Source: Xenorhabdus nematophila ATCC 19061
GTDB taxonomy: Bacteria > Pseudomonadota > Gammaproteobacteria > Enterobacterales > Enterobacteriaceae
Length of the DNA: 64,000 bases
Assembly (NCBI RefSeq): GCF_000252955.1
Contig: NC_014228.1
Span: forward strand, 3,015,232 to 3,079,231
Direction of reading: 5' to 3'
The notes under the pieces: model-generated
Databases searched by the model: none
What the model was told of the DNA's origin: nothing
What the model saw: only the letters and a program-made list of their open reading frames with translations
Position numbers and translations under genes: made by a program
Part shown: positions 51,590 through 61,301 of the stretch, one piece after another
Numbering within the stretch: the stretch's first letter is position 1
Layout of the letters: each line of letters starts with the position of its first letter

Positions 51590-52189
51590 ATGGCAAAGCA
51601 AAAAGTTGTTCTCGCTACGGGAAATGCAGGCAAAGTACGTGAACTGGCTGATTTATTGGCCGACTTTGGTTTAAATATTGTGGCTCAAACTGAATTGGGC
51701 GTTGATTCAGCCGACGAAGCTGGCCTCACCTTCATTGAAAATGCCATCATTAAGGCTCGCCATGCAGCGGCAGTCACTGGCTTACCGGCTATTGCGGATG
51801 ATTCAGGATTATCGGTTGATGCGTTAGGGGGTGCTCCGGGCATTTATTCCGCACGCTATGCAGGTAGTGAAGCATCTGATCAGGACAATCTGGAAAAACT
51901 GCTGGAAGCGATGCGGGATGTGCCTGACGAACAGCGTCAGGCACAATTCAACTGTGTTCTGGTCTTTTTACGCCATGCTGAAGATCCGACTCCTCTGGTA
52001 TTTCATGGTCGTTGGTCAGGAATGATCACCCATGAACCTGCCGGAGAAGGCGGTTTTGGTTACGATCCTATTTTTTATGCCCCAGAGCTTGGTTGTACTG
52101 CTGCACAATTAAGCCGCGAACAGAAAAATACGGTTTCGCACCGTGGTAAAGCGTTAGATATGTTGTTGGAAGCCATGCGTAATGCTTAA
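51590..52189 (+). CDS. rdgB: XTP/dITP pyrophosphatase
   Basis: 199 residues. It hydrolyses ITP, XTP and dITP to keep deaminated purines out of nucleic acid. [12 protein letters not shown] near the start, [20 protein letters not shown], and GFGYDPIFY plus SHRGKAL at the C-terminus are the Ham1/RdgB motifs. It overlaps hemW by 8 bp. Confidence 0.97.
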   Translation: MAKQKVVLATGNAGKVRELADLLADFGLNIVAQTELGVDSADEAGLTFIENAIIKARHAAAVTGLPAIADDSGLSVDALGGAPGIYSARYAGSEASDQDNLEKLLEAMRDVPDEQRQAQFNCVLVFLRHAEDPTPLVFHGRWSGMITHEPAGEGGFGYDPIFYAPELGCTAAQLSREQKNTVSHRGKALDMLLEAMRNA

Positions 52190-53312
52190 GTTGCCGCCTC
52201 TGAGTCTGTATATTCATATTCCCTGGTGTGTGCAAAAATGCCCTTACTGTGATTTCAACTCACATGCCTTAAAGGGAGATGTACCCCATCAGGAGTATGT
52301 CGATCATCTATTGGCAGATTTGCGTGCTGATTTGCCGATGATTGGTGATCGCGAGGTATCAATGATTTTTATTGGTGGAGGAACCCCCAGCCTGCTCAGT
52401 GCTGAAGGGATGCAGCGATTGCTTGACGGAGTGAGAGATTCACTCCGGCTTTCTCCACAGGCAGAGATTACAATGGAAGCCAATCCCGGAACGGTTGAAG
52501 CCGACCGTTTCAATGCCTATCAACAAGCCGGCATTAATCGCATTTCCATCGGAGTACAAAGTTTCGGTTCAGATAAATTGATCCGTTTGGGGCGGATCCA
52601 CGGCCCGGAAGAAGCCAAACGAGCAGCAAAATTGGCTGACGGACTCGGATTACGCAGTTTCAATCTGGATTTGATGCACGGGCTACCCAACCAAACGCTT
52701 AACGAAGCATTGAATGATTTGCGTCAGGCGATTGAACTCTCTCCGCCACACTTATCCTGGTATCAATTAACGATTGAACCCAATACCCGTTTTGGCTCCC
52801 GTCCACCGGTTTTGCCTGATGATGACGCATTGTGGGATATTTTTTCCCAAGGTCATCAATTATTGACGGAAGCAGGTTACCAACAATACGAAACCTCAGC
52901 GTATGCCAAACCGGGCTATCAATGTCAGCATAACCTTAATTACTGGCGTTTTGGCGATTATCTGGGGATTGGTTGCGGCGCACACGGAAAGATATCGTTT
53001 GAGGATGGTCGTATTCTCCGCACAGTGAAAACTAAACATCCACGCGGTTATATGCAGGGTCGCTATTTGGATCAGAAAAATCAGGTGGATCATGACGATC
53101 GGCCATTTGAATTCTTCATGAACCGTTTTAGGTTGTTAGAATCCATGCCACGTCAGGATTTCAGTGATTTTACCGGATTACCCGGAAGTGCCATTCGCCC
53201 ACAACTTGATGAAGCGTTAGCTAAAGGTTATATCACCGAAAACGATACACACTGGCAAATCACTAAACACGGAAAACTATTTCTGAACTCCTTGCTGGAA
53301 TTATTTCTTTAA
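52182..53312 (+). CDS. hemW: radical SAM heme chaperone HemW
   Basis: 376 residues. [10 protein letters not shown] is the radical SAM CX3CX2C cluster; [33 protein letters not shown] and [11 protein letters not shown] follow as in HemW/HemN-like proteins. It delivers heme to respiratory enzymes; it was formerly annotated as coproporphyrinogen oxidase. A perfect 12-bp hairpin follows. Confidence 0.96.
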   Translation: MLKLPPLSLYIHIPWCVQKCPYCDFNSHALKGDVPHQEYVDHLLADLRADLPMIGDREVSMIFIGGGTPSLLSAEGMQRLLDGVRDSLRLSPQAEITMEANPGTVEADRFNAYQQAGINRISIGVQSFGSDKLIRLGRIHGPEEAKRAAKLADGLGLRSFNLDLMHGLPNQTLNEALNDLRQAIELSPPHLSWYQLTIEPNTRFGSRPPVLPDDDALWDIFSQGHQLLTEAGYQQYETSAYAKPGYQCQHNLNYWRFGDYLGIGCGAHGKISFEDGRILRTVKTKHPRGYMQGRYLDQKNQVDHDDRPFEFFMNRFRLLESMPRQDFSDFTGLPGSAIRPQLDEALAKGYITENDTHWQITKHGKLFLNSLLELFL

Positions 53313-53317
53313 AAACA

Positions 53318-53349
53318 AACTGCACCTTTGAATATTAAGGTGCAGTTTC
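53318..53349. terminator. bidirectional terminator between hemW and leuD
   Basis: AAACTGCACCTT pairs with AAGGTGCAGTTT (53318-53329 with 53338-53349), a perfect 12-bp stem with T runs on both strands. Confidence 0.92.
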
Positions 53350-53368
53350 TTTCCGATTAATCTAAAAA

Positions 53369-53920
53369 TTATTTAATTCTTCCCGTCGCCCGTGCGTAAG
53401 AAAATAGCCCACCAGCAGTAACAATGTTAGCAAGTTCGCCAATCGGATCCGTTTGATATTTCTCACCCTGTTTCAGTAATGTTACAGTTTGGTTTTCAAC
53501 ATCAATCTCAATGCAATCACCGGTGACTAATTTGTCACACAAGCGCGCCTGAGCGGCAATCGGTAACAACTCTCCGGTTGATACACAATTGCGGAAAAAT
53601 ATACGCGCATAAGATTGGGCAAGCACCACTTTTACACCCGAAGCACCCAATGCTGCAACCGCATGTTCACGCGAAGAACCACAACCAAAGTTCTGTCCCG
53701 CCACAATAATCGGATATTTCGCTTTGCCCTTGTTTTCATCAATGAAAGGCAGTGATCCTTCCGGCAATCCACACATCGCCAGTGAAGCCAATTGTGCGTA
53801 TCCTTCAGGTGTCGAAGGGTTTATCTTGAGGTATTCGGCAGAAAGAATCTGGTCAGTATCAATATTATCGGTCAATACATAAACCTCACCCCGAATGATA
53901 TTTTCCTTTAACTCACTCAT
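53369..53920 (-). CDS. leuD: 3-isopropylmalate dehydratase small-subunit-type protein
   Basis: 183 residues. The swivel domain of aconitase-type enzymes: DNIDTDQILSAEYLKINPST and GQNFGCGSSREHAVAALGAS, with the SREHA substrate loop. It resembles the short archaeal/homoaconitase type rather than E. coli LeuD (201). It overlaps leuC by 4 bp. leuA and leuB are not adjacent, so it may serve a paralogous pathway on a related malate rather than leucine synthesis. Confidence 0.8.
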   Translation of the reverse strand: MSELKENIIRGEVYVLTDNIDTDQILSAEYLKINPSTPEGYAQLASLAMCGLPEGSLPFIDENKGKAKYPIIVAGQNFGCGSSREHAVAALGASGVKVVLAQSYARIFFRNCVSTGELLPIAAQARLCDKLVTGDCIEIDVENQTVTLLKQGEKYQTDPIGELANIVTAGGLFSYARATGRIK

Positions 53921-55215
53921 AAGAACTCCTCAGGATTGGTGATCTGGCCAGTAATCGCTGCCGCAGCAACCGAATACGGGGAAGCAAGATAAATATTGGC
54001 GCGCTTATGCCCCATTCTGCCGACGAAATTGCGGTTAGTTGTCGATATCACGGATATCGGGTCATTGACTCGTCCAAACGTATCCGGCGGGCCGCCAATA
54101 CAGGCTGCACACCCTGATTCAGAGGAAAGTTTCACGCCAGCATCACTTAAAATCTGATAGACAGAAACTCCCTCAATTTGCGTCGTTATCGTTTTATGGA
54201 AAACCTCTTTTGTTGCAGGAACGGCATAAGTCGGGATCTTAACTTTATGCCCTTTTATCACGCGTGCCGCCGCGACGAAATCTTCCAGCTTGCCGCCAGT
54301 GCAAGAACCAATATACGCCTGAGAAATGGCAACATTAGCAACTTGTTCGATAGAAACGACATTATCCGGCGAATGAGGTTTAGCAATTTTCGGCTGCATA
54401 TCAGTCACATCTATGTTCAATACACGGCTGTACTGTGCATCTTCATCAGGATAAACAACCTCAAACGGGAGATGATTGCGTTCCGCCAAATAATCCAAAG
54501 TCGCCTGATTGGGAACCATAATGCCATTTTTCGCCCCGCACTCAACGACCATATTACAAATCGTCATGCGCTCTTCTACGGATAACTCATCAATCACATT
54601 ACCGCCAAATTCGATCGCCTGATAAGTCGCTCCATCAACGGTTAATTCTGATAACACTGACAGGATCATATCTTTAGCCAGAACATGGGCGGGTTTAGTT
54701 CCGGTAAAATTAACCCGAATTGTTGTCGGTACCTTAAGCGGGATTTCACCAGTGCCTAACGCATAAGCGGCATCCGTAATGCCCAGACCAATCGCGAATG
54801 TCCCAAAAGCGCCCGCCGTAACAGTATGAGAATCCGTACCCAACAATACTTCACCAGGACGAGTATGCCCGCCCTCTGCAAGCCCTATATGGCAAACACC
54901 TTTATAGTCTGGCGTCCCGACATCATAAAAATATTTTATATTCTGCTCCGCGGCGAATTCACGCATCACGCGAATATTCTGATTGGCTTGCGAGTCTGCT
55001 GAATAGACAAAATGGTCAGGGATTAAAATAAAGCGTTCAGAGTCCCATATTTTTGCCGACTGGCCGAACTCTTTTTTAAATACGCTGGCCACACCCGGAG
55101 TACAGGGATCGTGAGACATTAGAATATCCACTTTCGCCCAAACCACTTCACCCGGAGTGACGTGTTCACGCCCACTTGCTCGCGCCAGAATTTTTTGTGT
55201 CATAGTTTGGCTCAT
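53917..55215 (-). CDS. leuC: 3-isopropylmalate dehydratase large-subunit-type protein
   Basis: 432 residues (E. coli LeuC about 466), closer in size to archaeal/homoaconitase-type large subunits. The 4Fe-4S ligands are in YIGSCTGGKLEDF and SGCAACIGGPPD. HIGLAEGGHTRPGEVLLGTD and FGTFAIGLGITDAAYALGTG are family motifs. It forms the enzyme with the small subunit just downstream. Control by the divergent LysR gene is likely. The substrate is not certain: 2-isopropylmalate or another 2-alkylmalate. Confidence 0.82.
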   Translation of the reverse strand: MSQTMTQKILARASGREHVTPGEVVWAKVDILMSHDPCTPGVASVFKKEFGQSAKIWDSERFILIPDHFVYSADSQANQNIRVMREFAAEQNIKYFYDVGTPDYKGVCHIGLAEGGHTRPGEVLLGTDSHTVTAGAFGTFAIGLGITDAAYALGTGEIPLKVPTTIRVNFTGTKPAHVLAKDMILSVLSELTVDGATYQAIEFGGNVIDELSVEERMTICNMVVECGAKNGIMVPNQATLDYLAERNHLPFEVVYPDEDAQYSRVLNIDVTDMQPKIAKPHSPDNVVSIEQVANVAISQAYIGSCTGGKLEDFVAAARVIKGHKVKIPTYAVPATKEVFHKTITTQIEGVSVYQILSDAGVKLSSESGCAACIGGPPDTFGRVNDPISVISTTNRNFVGRMGHKRANIYLASPYSVAAAAITGQITNPEEFL

Positions 55216-55314
55216 CTCACATTACCCCCGAAAAATTAAAACAGGCTAATTAGATTGTTATCCTAGCAAGGTTGCCATTCCTTAACGTAGTGAAATACGA
55301 TGATTGGCTCACTG

Positions 55315-55349
55315 TTTCCATTATGGGACAGTCGTTCGCAAAATGGAAA
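55315..55349. promoter_or_regulatory. inverted repeat in the leuC/LysR divergent region
   Basis: TTTCCATT (55315-55322) faces AATGGAAA (55342-55349) across 19 bp. It lies in the 254-bp gap between the leuC-type gene and its divergent regulator and is a candidate operator. Confidence 0.4.
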
Positions 55350-55469
55350 ATTACCACACTTTGAATCTGACACTTATCTTGCAGCATAAATCAGGAATAT
55401 TGGCCTTTCCCGACAGGATATATGCTATGTTATACCGTGATTTCCCCGGGTCACTCATCAGGTTATTTC

Positions 55470-56387
55470 ATGAATAATATTGACAATCTCACTTCAATGG
55501 TAGTCTTTGCCCGCGTAGTAGAGACGCTGAGTTTTACTGAGGCCGCAAAATCGTTAAGGTTATCCAAATCTTCGGTCAGTCGCGAGATTGCACAGTTGGA
55601 AGTCAGATTAAGCACCCAGTTACTCAACCGCACCACGCGCAAAATTCAGGTGACTGAAGTCGGCATGAGTTATTACCAATACTGCCACCGAATTCTTACT
55701 GAAGCCCAGAATGCTGAACATTTCATCCGTAATTTTCATGAAGAACCGATGGGAAGTTTACGTCTGATTGCGCCGGTGTCCTTTGGCAGTCAATGTGTTG
55801 TGCCCGCCCTGAATCACTTTATTGCCGGAAATATTCATATCAGCGTTGATCTGGAACTCACCGACAAAGCAATTAATATGGAAGAGGATCAATGTGATAT
55901 AGCAGTCATTATCGGGCGTGCAACACCATATCATCCACTCATTATGCCTCTGATTGATATTACCTGGGGACTTTACGCCACACCTGATTATCTACGTCAG
56001 TTTTCACCGATAGATAAACCAGAGGATCTTCCCCGTTACGATTATCTGTTATTTCGTGGCCCTGCACATACGCTCTCTCTGCCATTTCGTAAAGAGAGGC
56101 ATAAGCTGGATATTGAAGTCCGCAGCCGGTTTCGCATCAATAACAGCGTAGCGTTAATGAGTTCTGCATTAGCCGGCGCGGGCATTGCCTACCTGCCAGA
56201 TTATGTCACTCATGAACCTGTTGCGGAAGGAAGATTGGTAAGACTGCTCCCTGAATGGAATATGGATATCTACCAAGCCTGGATGCTGTTTAAATCAGAA
56301 AGTACACTCTCTGCACGCGTACAGCACTTTGCCAGCTCTTTGCAAAATAAGCTGAAGCAAAATCTGGTAAATGGAAAAAAGGCATAA
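55470..56387 (+). CDS. LysR-family regulator divergent from leuCD
   Basis: 305 residues from the ATG of MNNIDNLTSMVVFARVVETL. The HTH is LSFTEAAKSLRLSKSSVSRE with the LLNRTTRKIQVTEVG wing of the CrgA-like group. The effector domain has GSLRLIAPVSFGSQCVVPAL and SALAGAGIAYLPDYV. It probably regulates the dehydratase pair; inducer unknown. The upstream frame to 55422 lacks a ribosome-binding site. Confidence 0.88.
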   Translation: MNNIDNLTSMVVFARVVETLSFTEAAKSLRLSKSSVSREIAQLEVRLSTQLLNRTTRKIQVTEVGMSYYQYCHRILTEAQNAEHFIRNFHEEPMGSLRLIAPVSFGSQCVVPALNHFIAGNIHISVDLELTDKAINMEEDQCDIAVIIGRATPYHPLIMPLIDITWGLYATPDYLRQFSPIDKPEDLPRYDYLLFRGPAHTLSLPFRKERHKLDIEVRSRFRINNSVALMSSALAGAGIAYLPDYVTHEPVAEGRLVRLLPEWNMDIYQAWMLFKSESTLSARVQHFASSLQNKLKQNLVNGKKA

Positions 56388-56430
56388 TCCGTGCGGGTAC
56401 AGTTGCACCCGCAGAAGACATGCTTATCGG

Positions 56431-57210
56431 TCAATAATAATTCCCGTGGCGGTAATCCCAAGTCGTGAAGATATCAGACATTATCGCCATGATCCTATTC
56501 ACATACAACCCCTTACGGATAAACACCGGGCATGGCGTAATGTCACGCTGGTGATTTTGCTGCGGCACCAAGTTACCGTTTTCATCCACCATTGAAACCA
56601 TAACGCCTTGTTCATAGCGTGTCTGCTCAGTTTCATTGGGTTGGATGGATTTAACATAGTCATTGGCAGCAATAATCAAATCAGCCTGACTTTCGATTCT
56701 CTCACCAATACATTCCACCAATCCACGATTGCCTTTGCCTGACGGATTAGCCGAACTGGCAAAAGAAAACTTGCCGTGTTTTTCCCAAAGCTCTTTTGCC
56801 AATATTTCGCCGGGTTTACCAAACTTAATCACGAAACAACTTGTACCACGATGATCCATCATCAATTCTTTGGAACCGTCATCAGGAATGCGGGCTAATG
56901 CTTCCTCTTTCCAGGGCAGGATACAGCCCAGCAAGACATTTTCATCCCAAGTTTTTTGATAAAACGCTTCAATTTCCGAATTAAGCTGAGCCAGTTCTTT
57001 CAACTGCTCCAGAGATCCACATAAAACAACACCGGGCTTGTTACGATTACGCTGTTTGGCTTCAAATTTACGTTCAAGCCCTCGTGCATCGGATGTCATG
57101 ATGATATAGCCAACTTTAGTTGGGCAAACGATCATTCCGCCATCATTAGAGAGGATCTCTACCGCTTCCGGCTGTACCCCATTATTCCATTGAATTTTTT
57201 TGTTGCTCAT
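56431..57210 (-). CDS. YrdC/Sua5-domain protein
   Basis: 259 residues. The YrdC fold is seen in GGMIVCPTKVGYIIMTSDAR, EAKQRNRNKPGVVLCGSLEQ, SCFVIKFGKP and SFASSANPSGKGN, which form the nucleotide/threonylcarbamoyl-AMP pocket. It is not the housekeeping TsaC (about 190 residues), because the C-terminal 60-70 residues are different (TPCPVFIRKGLYVNRIMAIM). It may use carbamoyl-type adenylation in a special pathway. Confidence 0.75.
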   Translation of the reverse strand: MSNKKIQWNNGVQPEAVEILSNDGGMIVCPTKVGYIIMTSDARGLERKFEAKQRNRNKPGVVLCGSLEQLKELAQLNSEIEAFYQKTWDENVLLGCILPWKEEALARIPDDGSKELMMDHRGTSCFVIKFGKPGEILAKELWEKHGKFSFASSANPSGKGNRGLVECIGERIESQADLIIAANDYVKSIQPNETEQTRYEQGVMVSMVDENGNLVPQQNHQRDITPCPVFIRKGLYVNRIMAIMSDIFTTWDYRHGNYY

Positions 57211-57254
57211 ATTGATCCTCTTGACTGGAAACGGAATGTTTATTGTTCAATCAG

Positions 57255-57743
57255 TTAACGTTGGTAATAACTGGTAATCGTGGCTGTTGCCAAGGTATTG
57301 GCCTGAATCATAAAACGCGCAACCGCGTTTGTCGTTTCAGCATCAATTCCCAGTTTTTCTACTGATAACGCATGTATTGTAAAAATATATCGGTGCGCTT
57401 TATTACCCACTGGCGGACAAGGGCCACAGAAGCCGGGAAAACCATAATCATTTCTGCTTTGAATCGTACCAATGGGCATTTTACTGCCATCGCTTTTCCC
57501 GGCATTTGCGACCAAGGCTTGGGCTGCAACGGGAATATCAAAAGCAACCCAATGCCAGAAACCACTGCCTGTTGGTGCATCAGGATCATAGGCAGTAATA
57601 GCAAAACTTTTTGTTTCGGCGGGTGCCTCTCTCCAGGCAAGTTCAGGTGAACGATTATTCCCATTGCCGCCAAATTCATTAAATTCGTGTTCTTTCTGCA
57701 AGAAATCATTATTCTTAAATTCAGTTGAAGTGATAATCATCAT
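57255..57743 (-). CDS. YbhB/PEBP-family protein
   Basis: 162 residues of the phosphatidylethanolamine-binding protein family. Both signatures are there: AITAYDPDAPTGSGFWHWVA and GPCPPVGNKAHRYIFTIHAL. Bacterial members (YbhB, YbcL) are cytoplasmic or periplasmic, and no signal peptide is seen here. Role unknown. Confidence 0.92.
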   Translation of the reverse strand: MMIITSTEFKNNDFLQKEHEFNEFGGNGNNRSPELAWREAPAETKSFAITAYDPDAPTGSGFWHWVAFDIPVAAQALVANAGKSDGSKMPIGTIQSRNDYGFPGFCGPCPPVGNKAHRYIFTIHALSVEKLGIDAETTNAVARFMIQANTLATATITSYYQR

Positions 57744-58023
57744 TATGTCTCCCGATTGAATGCCTTTTCAGACATCCTAACGTAGTTTTTCTGACCTGCA
57801 AGATCAGACTATCATTTTGCTTGATTGTTTCAATTTAGGTACAATAGGTGAGTTATTGGATACTTTTGTATGACGTGATTTTCTGGTTTTTTACCGGAAA
57901 TACAGTCGGTACAAATGAAGAAAGATAATCGAATAATAGATTACGATGTGGTTTAACAGATAAATGAAATTAAGGTGATCGCTTAGACAACCACCTTTAA
58001 ACTATTAACGTCATAAACAGGGT

Positions 58024-58968
58024 TTATAGCGCATCAGCAATAGCATTAACTTGCCGTGTCATACTATCCAGACCACCGCCAGACAAGTACCAAAGATCAG
58101 ATTGCAGATAAATTATTTTGCCATTTTTATAAGCATTGGTTGATTTGACTTGATCATTTTCAAACTGCTCTTTTATCAATTTATCCGCACCAATGGCTTC
58201 ACTGCGATCAATAATAAAAATCACATCAGGATTCGCTTGTGCGATCATATCCGCCGTTACAGACCGGCTGTTACTTTTATCTGATTTTGCAGGTAATTCC
58301 GCACGCGGCGCCTGAATTACATTATAAACAATGGATTGATTATTAGGATATAATTCACCGGCATTATGCAGTAACACCAAAACCTTGCTGTTTGTTGCCT
58401 TTGCTTTTTCCTGAGCGGACGTAATAACCTGCTCTAAATTAGCAAACTGTGCTTTAACCTCACCTTGTTTATTAAATAACTCTCCCAGTAATTTAAGATG
58501 GCTCTCAACAGATGACAGGTAATTTTTATTATCAGTACTTAAGTCAATTGTCGGTGCTATTTGTGATAAACGCTCATAAAAAGCCCCCTGACGCCCTGTT
58601 ATCACAATCAGATCCGGTTTTATTTCTGCTAACTTTTCCAGATCCGGCTCTTTCATTCCACCTGCATTATGCGTATTCGCTGGCACACCACTACGCATAT
58701 ATTCAGGCGAACTGGCAAGGGGTAATGCGATGACCCGCCCGGATAAACCTAATTTTGTCATCGAATCATAAGTACCGAAATCGAACAGAACAACCCGCTG
58801 TGGATCTTTTTTAACCTTAGTTTCACCGGAAAGATGTTTTACTGTGACATCATTACCAGATTGGGAAATTACTGTATTTGGGCTAAATAAGGCAGAAGAT
58901 TGACTAAATGCGGCGTAGCTGGTGACAGAAAGTAATGATGCGATAACAATTGGTAGGATCTTTTTCAT
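58024..58968 (-). CDS. iron-siderophore-type ABC transporter substrate-binding protein
   Basis: 314 residues from MKKILPIVIASLLSVTSYAA, a Sec signal peptide. It is the class III periplasmic binding fold: KDPQRVVLFDFGTYDSMTKL, LEKLAEIKPDLIVITGRQG, a long helix, then ANPDVIFIIDRSEAIGADK and KIIYLQSDLWYLSGGG. It resembles catecholate/petrobactin-type binding proteins (FatB/YclQ group). No permease or ATPase is adjacent. A Fur-like inverted repeat and a promoter lie just upstream. Confidence 0.87.
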   Translation of the reverse strand: MKKILPIVIASLLSVTSYAAFSQSSALFSPNTVISQSGNDVTVKHLSGETKVKKDPQRVVLFDFGTYDSMTKLGLSGRVIALPLASSPEYMRSGVPANTHNAGGMKEPDLEKLAEIKPDLIVITGRQGAFYERLSQIAPTIDLSTDNKNYLSSVESHLKLLGELFNKQGEVKAQFANLEQVITSAQEKAKATNSKVLVLLHNAGELYPNNQSIVYNVIQAPRAELPAKSDKSNSRSVTADMIAQANPDVIFIIDRSEAIGADKLIKEQFENDQVKSTNAYKNGKIIYLQSDLWYLSGGGLDSMTRQVNAIADAL

Positions 58969-59016
58969 TGTTACACCTGAATTAAGCATATTGGTAAGAA
59001 GTAACCTGCATTCTAG

Positions 59017-59072
59017 GTGGCAACCTATATAAGTCAACAAAATAAGAATCAATATGAAATTGATTCTTATTT
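59017..59072 (-). promoter_or_regulatory. Fur-like box and promoter for the binding-protein gene
   Basis: AAATAAGAATCAAT (59040-59053) and ATTGATTCTTATTT (59059-59072) form a perfect 14-bp inverted repeat with a 5-bp centre, resembling overlapping Fur hexamers. On the minus strand it is followed by TTGACT, 16 bp and TAGAAT. It could also serve as a terminator for yggN. Confidence 0.6.
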
Positions 59073-59091
59073 CCATCACATGTACTGTGAT

Positions 59092-59826
59092 TTACTTAAT
59101 AGAATTCATGAGAGCAACGCGTTGCTGTTCTAAGTTACTCGCTCTGCTGCAAACTTTTTCTTTCAAGCGCTTCAATTCTTGTTCTTGCTTTTTCAACTCA
59201 GCATCAAAGCCATTTTGCGCTCCCCCCAATCCCCCGAGAAGAGACATTATCATATGTTTTCCATCACCGTTCTGATCACTCTTTTTACGGCTCATTTCGT
59301 TAATGCTATCCTGCAAGATACCGCCAAGACTCTGTTCGAGCAGTTTTCTCCCTTCAGATTCTACCTGCTTGACCGCCTGAGCGCTGAATGCAAACCCATT
59401 CGCACGGGTTTCAATCACTTTATCAATTTGCTTATTAAGGCCAGACTCCAATTGAGACAAACGGTTACGAATATTGCTTTCTTTTCCCATTGTATCAACA
59501 ATCACTTTATCCAGTGATTGACGCGCACTTGCCAAATGACTCAATGCTTCTTTCTTCACCCACGGTAAATCTTGACGGATCGTCTGCTGATATTTTATAG
59601 CCCTGTTACGTTGTTCAGTATTCAATGACAACTTTCGATCATTGCGAGTCACCGAGCCATCAGGCAATATTTTCAGGTTTCCACTCGCGCCAACAATTTG
59701 GACAGATTTGGGGGTGACAATAATGTCATCATTAAGTGTTGCCCGACATTCAGAACCCGCTTGTGCTTGAGCTACAATCATCTGAGATGTCAATAATAAA
59801 GCAGCTATCGTGATTCTGCGTAACAT
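59092..59826 (-). CDS. yggN: DUF2884 family periplasmic protein YggN
   Basis: 244 residues from the ATG at 59826, which follows TCAGGAGAACAT. The signal peptide is MLRRITIAALLLTSQMIVAQ. The mature part has ECRATLNDDIIVTPKSVQIV, LRNRA-like NTEQRNRAIKYQQTIRQDLP, and a coiled C-terminus ending KVCSRASNLEQQRVALMNS. E. coli YggN is about 239 residues. Function unknown. Confidence 0.92.
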   Translation of the reverse strand: MLRRITIAALLLTSQMIVAQAQAGSECRATLNDDIIVTPKSVQIVGASGNLKILPDGSVTRNDRKLSLNTEQRNRAIKYQQTIRQDLPWVKKEALSHLASARQSLDKVIVDTMGKESNIRNRLSQLESGLNKQIDKVIETRANGFAFSAQAVKQVESEGRKLLEQSLGGILQDSINEMSRKKSDQNGDGKHMIMSLLGGLGGAQNGFDAELKKQEQELKRLKEKVCSRASNLEQQRVALMNSIK

Positions 59827-59893
59827 ATGTTCTCCTGATTTCCTTTGCTTGATGACGTTTCTATCTGCGCGGGCGCCATCAGCACGGACGAAA

Positions 59894-60820
59894 TTAAAAA
59901 ATAGAGCGACCAATACGCCCGGCCAGTTTTTCCAATGCGGCACAACCCGCTAAAGAGTTACCTGATTTATCCAGTTCAGGAGACCATACCGCGACAGTAA
60001 ACTCCCCCGGAACAACACAGACAATACCCCCGCCGACACCCGACTTTCCCGGCATACCTATCCTGAATGCAAATTCTCCTGAACCATCATACATACCACA
60101 AGTCAGCATTAACGCATTAATCTGCCTTGCTTGCCGAAGGCTCAAAATTTGCTGGCCTGAACCCATCATGCGACCTTGGTTAGCTAAATAAATAAAACAC
60201 TGCGCCAGCTCAACACAATTCATTTTCAAGGCACAATAATGGAAATAAGTTTGCAGAACCGTCAGGACATCATTTTCAAAATTACCGAATGATTTCATCA
60301 GATAGGCAATCGCGGCATTACGACTTGAATGATCCATCTCTGAACGAGCAACAACATCATCATAGCAAATATCTTTTTGCCCAGTGAGGCTGCGAACAAA
60401 TTCCAGCATTCTATGCTTCGGTGCACTCAGGCGTGATTGCAGCATGTCACAAATAATCAATGCACCCGCATTGATAAAAGGATTCCGGGGTATGCCCTTT
60501 TCCAGTTCTAACTGAACCAATGAATTAAAAGGCTGCCCCGAAGGTTCTGTGCCAACTCGCTGCCAAATGTCATGTTCTTTATAACGTGTCATCGCCAATG
60601 TCAGGCTCAATACCTTGGAAATGGACTGTATAGAAAAGCGCTTTTCTGCATTTCCCGCTTGGAAAACATGTCCATCGACTGTACAAATGGCCATTGCCAG
60701 ATTATTTACCGGAACTTCCGCCAGAGCAGGAATATAACCTGCCACTTTCCCTTCGCCAATCAAAGGGCGTACTTCATCTAAGATATCTGCCAATAACGAA
60801 TTAGAGAACCGTACCTTCAC
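59894..60820 (-). CDS. glsB: glutaminase
   Basis: 308 residues if translation starts at the GTG at 60820, the length of E. coli GlsB; a GTG at 60823 is equally close to the GGAG. It hydrolyses glutamine to glutamate and ammonia. The serine-dependent beta-lactamase-like fold is seen in [20 protein letters not shown] (catalytic SxxK), [32 protein letters not shown] and [19 protein letters not shown]. An upstream ATG would include a hairpin and is rejected. Confidence 0.95.
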   Translation of the reverse strand: MKVRFSNSLLADILDEVRPLIGEGKVAGYIPALAEVPVNNLAMAICTVDGHVFQAGNAEKRFSIQSISKVLSLTLAMTRYKEHDIWQRVGTEPSGQPFNSLVQLELEKGIPRNPFINAGALIICDMLQSRLSAPKHRMLEFVRSLTGQKDICYDDVVARSEMDHSSRNAAIAYLMKSFGNFENDVLTVLQTYFHYCALKMNCVELAQCFIYLANQGRMMGSGQQILSLRQARQINALMLTCGMYDGSGEFAFRIGMPGKSGVGGGIVCVVPGEFTVAVWSPELDKSGNSLAGCAALEKLAGRIGRSIF

Positions 60821-60839
60821 CACTTCTTCTCCAGATAGA

Positions 60840-60862
60840 CAGGGGCTCCAAAGGAGCCCCTG
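60840..60862 (-). promoter_or_regulatory. perfect hairpin just before the glsB ribosome-binding site
   Basis: CAGGGGCTCC (60840-60849) pairs perfectly with GGAGCCCCTG (60853-60862) across AAA. It lies 6 nt before the Shine-Dalgarno of glsB on the minus strand. No U tract follows, so a translational or mRNA-stability role is more likely than termination. Confidence 0.6.
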
Positions 60863-60974
60863 CATACAGCGCTATCTCTGTATATTTACCTTTCGTTTTC
60901 CAAGTTAATGCTTGATTGGCGACAACTTGAAATCGATTAGGTATCAAAACGCCACATGTTTATGCAACAACAAA

Positions 60975-61301
60975 TCAATCCCACCAAATATCAAACAGTT
61001 CTGATGTGGCAACATCTACCATGCCGCGATCTTTCAACCACTTATCCACTAACTGACGGTGTTCTTCGGTACATTTGCCGATTTTTTGCAGGCAGATCAG
61101 ACCTTCCCACTGCAAATAACCACTGGCATCCAATGCCAAGCCATTTGGTTCAATCAATTCTTCAATAAAAGCATCAACCGAACTGTCAACAACATCAACG
61201 GATGTATTAGTCGGGAAATTCCACTTTACTGAAAACCCTAATTCTTGGAATTCATCAATATGCATTTTTTTACGCAGACGACGACTACGGTTTTTAGCCA
61301 T
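60975..61301 (-). CDS. yggL: YggL family 50S ribosome-associated protein
   Basis: 108 residues, as in E. coli YggL (DUF469). It starts [20 protein letters not shown] and has LGFSVKWNFP and DASGYLQWEGLICLQKIGKC. The ATG overlaps the trmB stop (TAATG). Confidence 0.96.
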   Translation of the reverse strand: MAKNRSRRLRKKMHIDEFQELGFSVKWNFPTNTSVDVVDSSVDAFIEELIEPNGLALDASGYLQWEGLICLQKIGKCTEEHRQLVDKWLKDRGMVDVATSELFDIWWD

